Shown one piece after another: positions 1-5,164 of a DNA stretch of 5,164 nucleotides (position 1 is the stretch's first letter; every line of letters starts with the position of its first letter). A program made the position numbers and the translations under genes. This DNA is from Pirellulales bacterium (GTDB lineage: Bacteria; Planctomycetota; Planctomycetia; Pirellulales; JAICIG01), in NCBI GenBank assembly GCA_025924495.1, contig JAICIG010000512.1:1-5164 (forward strand), given 5' to 3'. Under the pieces are notes generated by a model. That model ran no database searches and had not been told where the DNA came from. It saw nothing but the letters and a program-made list of their open reading frames with translations.

Positions 1-502
1 AAGTTGCCTGCTCGCCCGGCGACTGGTTGAAGCGCAAGTCCCGTATATCCAGGTGAATTGGAGCCAGTACGTCGAAGCCATGACGCCGAACTGCGATTTC
101 GGCTGGGATACGCACATCTATAACTTCGAACTGCTGGCCGATCGCCACGGACCGATCTTTGACCGCGCCTTCTCGGCGCTACTCGACGATCTGGGCCAGC
201 GCGGCCTGCTCGGGTCGACCTTGGTGGTGGCGATGGGCGAGTTCGGCCGCACGCCGCGAATCAACGCCCAGGCCGCTCGCGATCACTGGCCGCAGTGTTA
301 CTTTTCGCTCTGGGCGGGCGGCGGCGTGCAGCCGGGACGCGTGATCGGCGAAAGCGACAAGCTAGGCCAGGAACCCGTCACTTCGCCGATTTCGCCCGCG
401 ATGGTGGGGACGACAATTTGCGAACTGGCGGGGCTCAGCTCGCAAACTCGCGCCGAAATGAAAGTGCTGCCCGGCGGCCAGGTGATCCATGAATTGCTCT
501 GA
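1..502 (+). CDS. DUF1501 family protein, C-terminal part (5' end off-window)
   Basis: This is the C-terminal 166 residues of a DUF1501 protein, read in frame from base 2 to the TGA at 500-502. A GTG at 53 could be mistaken for the start, but the frame is open to the window edge and the residues before it (SCLLARRLVEA...) are the usual DUF1501 sequence, so the gene is cut by the window. Visible family motifs are WDTH (bases 104-115), GEFGRTP (236-256) and RDHWP (278-292), followed by AGGGV and GESD. DUF1501 is thought to share the alkaline phosphatase/sulfatase fold, and the Asp, His and Glu of these motifs are candidate metal ligands. Its substrate is unknown. Family members are often exported by the Tat route, but that N-terminus is not visible here. 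The last 14 bases overlap the next gene, which suggests translational coupling. The segment before WDTH is about 11 residues longer than in the other DUF1501 copy in this window. The family call is firm; any enzymatic role is inference. Confidence 0.93.
   Translation, partial: SCLLARRLVEAQVPYIQVNWSQYVEAMTPNCDFGWDTHIYNFELLADRHGPIFDRAFSALLDDLGQRGLLGSTLVVAMGEFGRTPRINAQAARDHWPQCYFSLWAGGGVQPGRVIGESDKLGQEPVTSPISPAMVGTTICELAGLSSQTRAEMKVLPGGQVIHELL
480..485 (+). promoter_or_regulatory. Ribosome binding site for the PD40 propeller gene
   Basis: AGGTGA lies three bases before the ATG at 489, inside the DUF1501 reading frame. It matches the 3' part of the extended Shine-Dalgarno sequence (AAGGAGGTGA), so the spacing to the ATG is normal once aligned to the anti-SD. 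It supports the ATG at 489 over the in-frame TTG at 510, which would avoid the overlap with the upstream gene. Confidence 0.55.
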
Positions 503-1484
503 TCGTCAGTTGCCGAGCGACGCGGCATCAAAGCGAAAATACCCTGCACTCGCTGCGCGGGGCAGCGCCGTCTTAAGCATCGCGACGCTGCTATGGGTCG
601 CGATCGTCGGAGATTTACTTGTTCCTGCAGTCGCCTGCGCCGCCGACGCGACCGAACCGACGACGGCTCGCTCGCAGCCGGTTCGCCTGACGACCGACGG
701 GCGGTTGAAGATGGATCCCGTATTCACTTCGGCCGGGACGGAACTGGTTTTCACCGTGCTGGAGAAGGCCGATCAGACCAGCCTGATTAAGCTGCGTCTG
801 CCGGACGGCGCCCAAGAGCGATTCAATCCGAAGGCGACGACTTCAGAGTTCGAAGCCGCCTTCTCGCGTGACGGACGCTACTGTTCTTACGTGCAGAATC
901 GCGGAAATCTCAGCCTGCGGCTCGTCATCCGCGACTTGCTGCATGATAAAGAGTCGATATTCGATCCCGGCGGCGGGTTTGCCGGAATGCGTCATCCAAC
1001 GTTTGCTCTCAATTCGAGCGGCCTGGTCGTCAGCAACCCCGGCAGCGGCGGCCAACAATTACTTGCTATTGGGCTCGACGGGCGGCGCGGCAAGGAGCTG
1101 ACCCAAGGCGAATCGCTTAATTGCTGGCCCGCTTTCTCGCCCAATGGAAGACAGATTGCCTTCGGCTCCAGCCGTGACGGCGATTTCGATCTCTATTTGA
1201 TGGACGCCGATGGCAGCAACGTCAGCCGAATCGTCGCCAGTCCAGGCCGCGACATGCGGCCGGCCTGGTCGCCCGATGGGCGGCGACTCGCCTTCACCAG
1301 CGCGCGAGACGGAAACCCTGAGATCTATGTCATCAACGTCGACGGCAGCGGAATCGTGCGGCTGACCGAGAATCCCGAGCAGGACGATTTCGCCGCCTGG
1401 CATCCTGACGGGCGACGGCTGACGTTCGTGTCCGAACGTGCGGGGAAGTTCGACCTTTACTTGTCGGACGTTCCCGCGGATTGA
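489..1484 (+). CDS. Exported PD40/TolB-like six-bladed beta-propeller protein
   Basis: This is a 331-residue protein of the TolB/PD40 propeller type. A basic N-terminal stretch (residues 1-25) leads to a hydrophobic segment (about 28-49) ending in AVACAADA, which fits a signal peptide cleaved near residue 49 or 51. Cys50 makes a lipoprotein possible, but the lipobox is poor. Six PD40-like strands follow, at about residues 77-90, 122-134, 170-182, 213-227, 257-271 and 301-314. The last three are textbook copies (FSPNGRQIAF, WSPDGRRLAF, WHPDGRRLTF), each followed by a D-[LI]-Y strand. Six blades make a complete propeller. The N-terminal domain of true TolB is absent, and no tol or pal genes are visible, so this is not TolB itself. 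Such propellers bind protein partners or ligands; the partner here is unknown. The start overlaps the DUF1501 gene by 14 bases, and the stop lies 28 bases inside the convergent WD40 gene. Fold and export are well supported; function is unknown. Confidence 0.9.
   Translation: MNCSDRQLPSDAASKRKYPALAARGSAVLSIATLLWVAIVGDLLVPAVACAADATEPTTARSQPVRLTTDGRLKMDPVFTSAGTELVFTVLEKADQTSLIKLRLPDGAQERFNPKATTSEFEAAFSRDGRYCSYVQNRGNLSLRLVIRDLLHDKESIFDPGGGFAGMRHPTFALNSSGLVVSNPGSGGQQLLAIGLDGRRGKELTQGESLNCWPAFSPNGRQIAFGSSRDGDFDLYLMDADGSNVSRIVASPGRDMRPAWSPDGRRLAFTSARDGNPEIYVINVDGSGIVRLTENPEQDDFAAWHPDGRRLTFVSERAGKFDLYLSDVPAD
1457..1484. other. Tail-to-tail coding overlap of two convergent genes
   Basis: The + strand PD40 gene stops with TGA at 1482-1484. 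The - strand WD40 gene stops with TAA at 1459-1457. The last 28 bases of each gene are therefore coding on both strands, and the transcripts are complementary at their 3' ends. No room remains for a separate terminator. The only palindrome nearby is CGGGCCCG at about 1489-1496, which has no loop and no U-tract. Confidence 0.9.
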
Positions 1485-4400
1485 TTTTCGGGCCCGATTG
1501 CCTGCACCTGGTAGCCGCTTTCGCCGTTCCAAACGTGCAAGATGCCGTCGCGGCCTCCGCCGAAGATCAATTTGCCATCGATTGTTCCGACCGCGGCGTG
1601 CATGAAAGATGCGCCATCGCGAAACGCGCGTACGTCGCGCTGGCTGCTGGTACGATGCAGCCGCACGGAGCGGTCGCCGGAGCTGGCCAGCATGTGCTCA
1701 GTATCGCCAATGAACGAGATCGATGTTACTTCTCGGCGATAATCTCCCAGCTGGTAGGTGTCGCCTCGCATGGTGCGGAGCGTGGCGCCCGATTCGAAAT
1801 CCCACAGCTTTACGACCTGGTCGCCGCCGCAAGTGGCCAGCAGGCGGCCATCGGGTTTCCAAGCTACGCCAAGCACATGGTGGGCATGTCCTTCAAAGGT
1901 GCGCACAAGGGCGCCGTCCACGACGCGGAACACCTTCATTAGCCGGTCGGCCGAAGCAGTGGCCAGGTGCTGGCCATCAGGCGAGAACTTCACGGCGAAG
2001 ACCGTGTCGCGGTGCGCCGCGGAAATCTCGCGGACCAATTGACCGTTGGCGACGTTCCACAGCTTGACTTGGCCGCTGCGCGCCGCCAGTCCGGCGCCCA
2101 TTGCCAGCAGCTTTCCATCCGGACTGAAATCAAGCGCGAGGACGCGGTCGGCTAGGATCTCGGGCGAGTCGACCTGGCCGATCGTCCGTTCGAGCCTCCA
2201 GCGGTTCTCCGTCTGGAAAATTCGTGTTTTGCCATCGGCGCCGGCAGCAATCAACCGCCCGCCGGCAACAAAGGCCAGCCTTTGCACATCGGTGTTATCT
2301 CCAAGAAGTTCTTTCAGCGCGCCGCGATCGGAGTCATACAGCCTCAACCCGCCGCCTTCTCCGGCAATTGCCAACAGTGCTGAATCGGGTGAGAAGCAGA
2401 TCGCTCGCAGCGGTTTAACGGCGCCTGGCACAGCCTCGGCGAGCGTTTTTTTCTCCATCTCGCGCCGTACATGCTCGGCTTCGGCCTCGGTCACTCGCGT
2501 TTGCGCTGCGGGGACCGCTATTTTGGCGCGCTCAACGACGGCGTTCGCTGTGGCGATGAAATTGGTCGCCCCTTGCAGGGCGCTCTTGGCTTCCTGGAGC
2601 TCTCGCTCGGGGCCTTTGGCTTTCTCAGCCGCCTGCGATGCACTGCGCTTGGCCTCTTGGTTTTTGCGCTCCGCCTCGCGAAACTCGGCCATCGCCTGCT
2701 GCAGCATAGCGTCGGCGGCCTGCTTCTTCTGACGTGTTTCGGAAAGCGCCTTCTCCGCCGCATCGCGAGCAGACGCTAAATCTTTGTTTTCTTTGTCTTG
2801 AGCGGCAGCCTGCTTCGCCGCGTCAAGCGCCGCCATCGCCTGCTTCACCGCCTGGTCCGCTTCTCCAGCGGCCGTTTGAGCGGCGGTTTTTTTAGTCGTC
2901 GCTTCTTGCAAAACCACGGCGATCGCATTAGCGGCGGCCTCGGCGGATGTTCTCGCCTCGATCGCCTTGTTAGCCGCCTCGGTTTTCTGCGTCAGCGTTT
3001 TCTCGGCCTGTTCCCTAGCCTTGACGGCGCCTTCGGCGGCGGCCGTTTCGCGTTTTAATTGCTCTTCCGCCTCGCGATGCTCTTCCTTGCGATACTCGAT
3101 GCACGCTCGTGCGTAGTTGGCGGCCGCCTCAGCGCGTACGGCCGAGCGAATCAAGCGCGGGTCCCCCTTAATCTCGGCTAACATTGCGCCGTCATCGGCG
3201 TTCCACAACCTTGCTACACCATTCGTTCCGGCAGAAGCAAATCGCCGGCCATCCGCCCGAACAGCCACAGCGGCGAGCGCGCCGCCATGATCGAATTCCC
3301 GCAACAATTCGCCAGTCGTCACATTCCAAAGCTTGAGCCGGCCATCGCCGCTTGCTGAAAGCAGTTTGTCGCCATCGGCAATCGGCGCGAGAGACGACAA
3401 CGGCTGCGAGTGGCCTTTGAGCTCGCGTATGGGCGCGGATTCGCCGGCGGAGAGTGATGCGATCGGCCAGATGTGGATCACGCTGTCGGCATCGCCGGTG
3501 GCAAGTTGCGACGCCTGGCTGACCAGCGCGAGCGCACGAACTTCAACCCCGACGGCTTGCTTGCTGAGTTGCGAGCCGCTTGTCGCATCCCAGACCCGCA
3601 ACGTCTTATCGACGGCAGCAGAGTAAAGCTTGCTCCCATCAGGCGAGAAAACAAATCCTGTAATTGCCCCTTCGTGACCGGCAAATGTTTTCGGCGGCGG
3701 ATTCTCGCCTGGACGGCCGGCAAGGTCGTGGCATTCGATCGAACCGTTGGCCAGTCCAATTGCTATCCGACGTCCGTCTGGGCTCGCGGCCATCGCCATG
3801 GCGGGTTGATTATGGACGATTTCGCGCTCCAGACGGCTACGGGGTCGACGCCACAGTTTCACCGTACGAAAGCCGCCTGCGGCCAGCCACTGCCCTGAGC
3901 GATCGAAAGCGAGCGAGCGAATCAGGTCTTCATGAGCGATGGGATGTGCAGCGTCGCCAAGCGCCGGATCGGCCAATTCGGCGGCCAACTGCATGTCGGA
4001 CGTACGATAGATGAATAGCTGCTGCCCGCGGTTACAGGCGATCAGCTCATCGTCGGGCGTGATGGCGAGCGCGAGAATGGGACGCAAGCCTTGTGGCAGC
4101 ATCCGGCGGCGAATTGTCTGGCTGATTGGCCCGGCATCGGCTTGTGCGCCCTGATCGATCCAAAGTTTGAGCAGTCCGAGTTGTTCGGGAGTGAGCGACT
4201 TGGCGCCGACTTTGTTGTCAGCCGGCGGCATGGCCGGCGATTCTTGATGCGCGGCGGATCGCAGCAATCGGCTTTCGGCCCCCTTGCCCGGCACGATCGC
4301 GGGCCCTTGAGAGCCGCCTTTGCGCATAGCGTCGGGCGTTTCCAGCACTAAATCCGCTTCCGCCTGCACCGCACTGTGGCAGGCCAGACAGTTCTGGCGC

Positions 4401-4638
4401 AAGACAGGCAGAATCTCTCCTGTAAAGCTTACAGGTAGCGTGCGACGGACGTCAGCGATCGGAATCGCGGCTGGCGGTATAGAAGCCTCCATAGCATGGA
4501 GCGCCGTCGCGGCGCACAGCGCCGCGACCGAGAGCGAGCCTCGAAAGCAGGAAAGGACGAAGCCGCGAAAGCAGCGTAATCGCCAATGGCCGCGCCGCGC
4601 CACTCGAAGGCGATTGCAAGTTCCTACTTCATCCTTCA

Positions 4639-4642
<4 letters not shown>
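1457..4642 (-). CDS. Exported cytochrome c (PSCyt1-like) - WD40 - coiled coil - WD40 protein
   Basis: This is a 1061-residue multidomain protein. Residues 1-50 form a signal peptide with a long Arg-rich n-region, a hydrophobic core (SLSVAALCAATALHA) and likely cleavage after ALHA. Residues about 72-169 are a Planctomycete-type cytochrome c domain with CLACH at 85-89 (haem attachment) and an AMPP motif at 137-140 whose Met138 is the candidate distal ligand. The domain closes with LTPEQLGLLKLWIDQGA. Residues about 186-496 contain seven WD40 repeats (for example FSPDGSKLYSAAVDKTLRVW). Residues about 505-738 are an Ala/Glu/Lys/Gln-rich coiled coil. Residues about 742-1044 contain seven more WD40 repeats (for example FSPDGQHLATASADRLMKVF and WKPDGRLLATCGGDQVVKLW). 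The gene starts in a 4-base overlap with the upstream DUF1501 gene: GTG at 4642 or ATG at 4639, differing by one residue. A GTG at 4603 would shorten the n-region but leaves the overlap unused. The protein is probably periplasmic or surface-exposed. The architecture suggests a haem-bearing scaffold, but electron partner and ligand are unknown. Confidence 0.93.
2429..3130 (-). other. Alanine-rich coiled-coil segment between two WD40 propellers
   Basis: This codes for residues about 505-738 of the cytochrome-WD40 protein. By hand count 67 of 234 residues are Ala; most of the rest are Glu, Lys, Gln, Arg and Thr. There is no proline until Pro678, then another at Pro711. The residue pattern (AEKTLTQ, AVKQAMAALDAAKQAA, EKALSETRQKKQAADAML) is that of a long amphipathic helix or coiled coil. 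The prolines mark likely breaks, so the segment may fold back on itself as a hairpin. The repetitive Ala codons also leave long open frames on the opposite strand, which I regard as shadows. Confidence 0.85.
4376..4390 (-). other. CxxCH haem c attachment motif
   Basis: TGT CTG GCC TGC CAC on the - strand encodes Cys-Leu-Ala-Cys-His at residues 85-89 of the cytochrome-WD40 protein. The two Cys would bind haem covalently and the His would be the proximal ligand. Met138 in AMPP is the likely sixth ligand. It is the only CxxCH in the protein, which predicts one haem c per chain, and it requires export to the periplasmic side for maturation. Confidence 0.88.
4538..4573 (-). repeat. Short direct repeat within the signal-peptide coding region
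   Basis: TGCTTTCGCGGC (4573-4562) recurs as TGCTTTCGAGGC (4549-4538), 11 of 12 bases identical with a 24-base period. It encodes Cys-Phe-Arg-Gly twice, eight residues apart (residues 24-27 and 32-35), in the n-region of the signal peptide. The repeat may be chance or a small local duplication. Confidence 0.5.

Positions 4643-5164
<522 letters not shown>

Noticed and set aside
53..502. GTG at 53 as the true start of a short 149-residue gene
   Set aside because: The same frame is open to the window edge and its upstream codons encode conserved DUF1501 sequence, so the gene is truncated by the window rather than short.
1489..1496. CGGGCCCG palindrome near the convergent stops as a possible terminator
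   Set aside because: It has no loop, its stem is too short, it has no T-tract in either direction, and it lies inside the WD40 coding frame.
1059..1532. A 157-residue open frame on the - strand opposite the PD40 gene
   Set aside because: It has no recognisable motif and mirrors the PD40 repeats of the + strand gene; it is a GC-rich shadow frame.
2046..2732. A 228-residue open frame on the + strand opposite the coiled coil and second propeller
   Set aside because: It is rich in Ser, Ala and Arg, as expected from the complement of Ala/Glu/Lys codons, shows no domain or motif, and lies wholly inside a clearly real gene.
3473..3898. A 141-residue open frame on the + strand opposite the first WD40 propeller
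   Set aside because: Its composition shows no domain, and the opposite strand carries unmistakable WD40 repeats.

Overview
This is a GC-rich bacterial window that is coding almost from end to end. The protein families point to a planctomycete (Planctomycetota, possibly a Pirellulales- or Gemmatales-like member). They are two DUF1501 proteins, a Planctomycete-type cytochrome c domain (PSCyt1-like, CxxCH) fused to WD40 propellers, and an exported PD40/TolB-like propeller. The phylum call rests on family content; no rRNA or other marker gene is present.

The layout is two gene pairs facing each other, with no intergenic space. On the + strand, the 3' part of a DUF1501 gene (1-502, start off-window) overlaps by 14 bases the start of a secreted six-bladed PD40 propeller (489-1484). 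On the - strand, the 3' part of a second, divergent DUF1501 gene (5164-4639, start off-window) overlaps by 4 bases the start of a 1061-residue protein (4642-1457). That protein contains, in order, a signal peptide, a mono-haem cytochrome c domain, a seven-bladed WD40 propeller, a roughly 235-residue alanine-rich coiled coil and a second seven-bladed WD40 propeller. The two propeller genes run into each other and share 28 bases of coding sequence at their 3' ends (1457-1484).

Each pair looks translationally coupled and is probably the distal end of an operon whose promoter and first genes lie outside the window. In planctomycetes, DUF1501 genes commonly follow DUF1549/DUF1553 (PSCyt1/PSD1) genes, so those are the expected upstream neighbours; this is inference. 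All products appear to be exported or to belong to exported families, so a joint extracytoplasmic role is plausible (DUF1501 alkaline-phosphatase-like fold, haem domain, propeller scaffolds). The biochemical function of these families is not established, and I do not assign one.

I see no RNA genes, mobile elements, CRISPR arrays, promoters or convincing terminators. The most distinctive items are the cytochrome-propeller-coil-propeller protein and the mirror-image arrangement of two DUF1501-propeller pairs.
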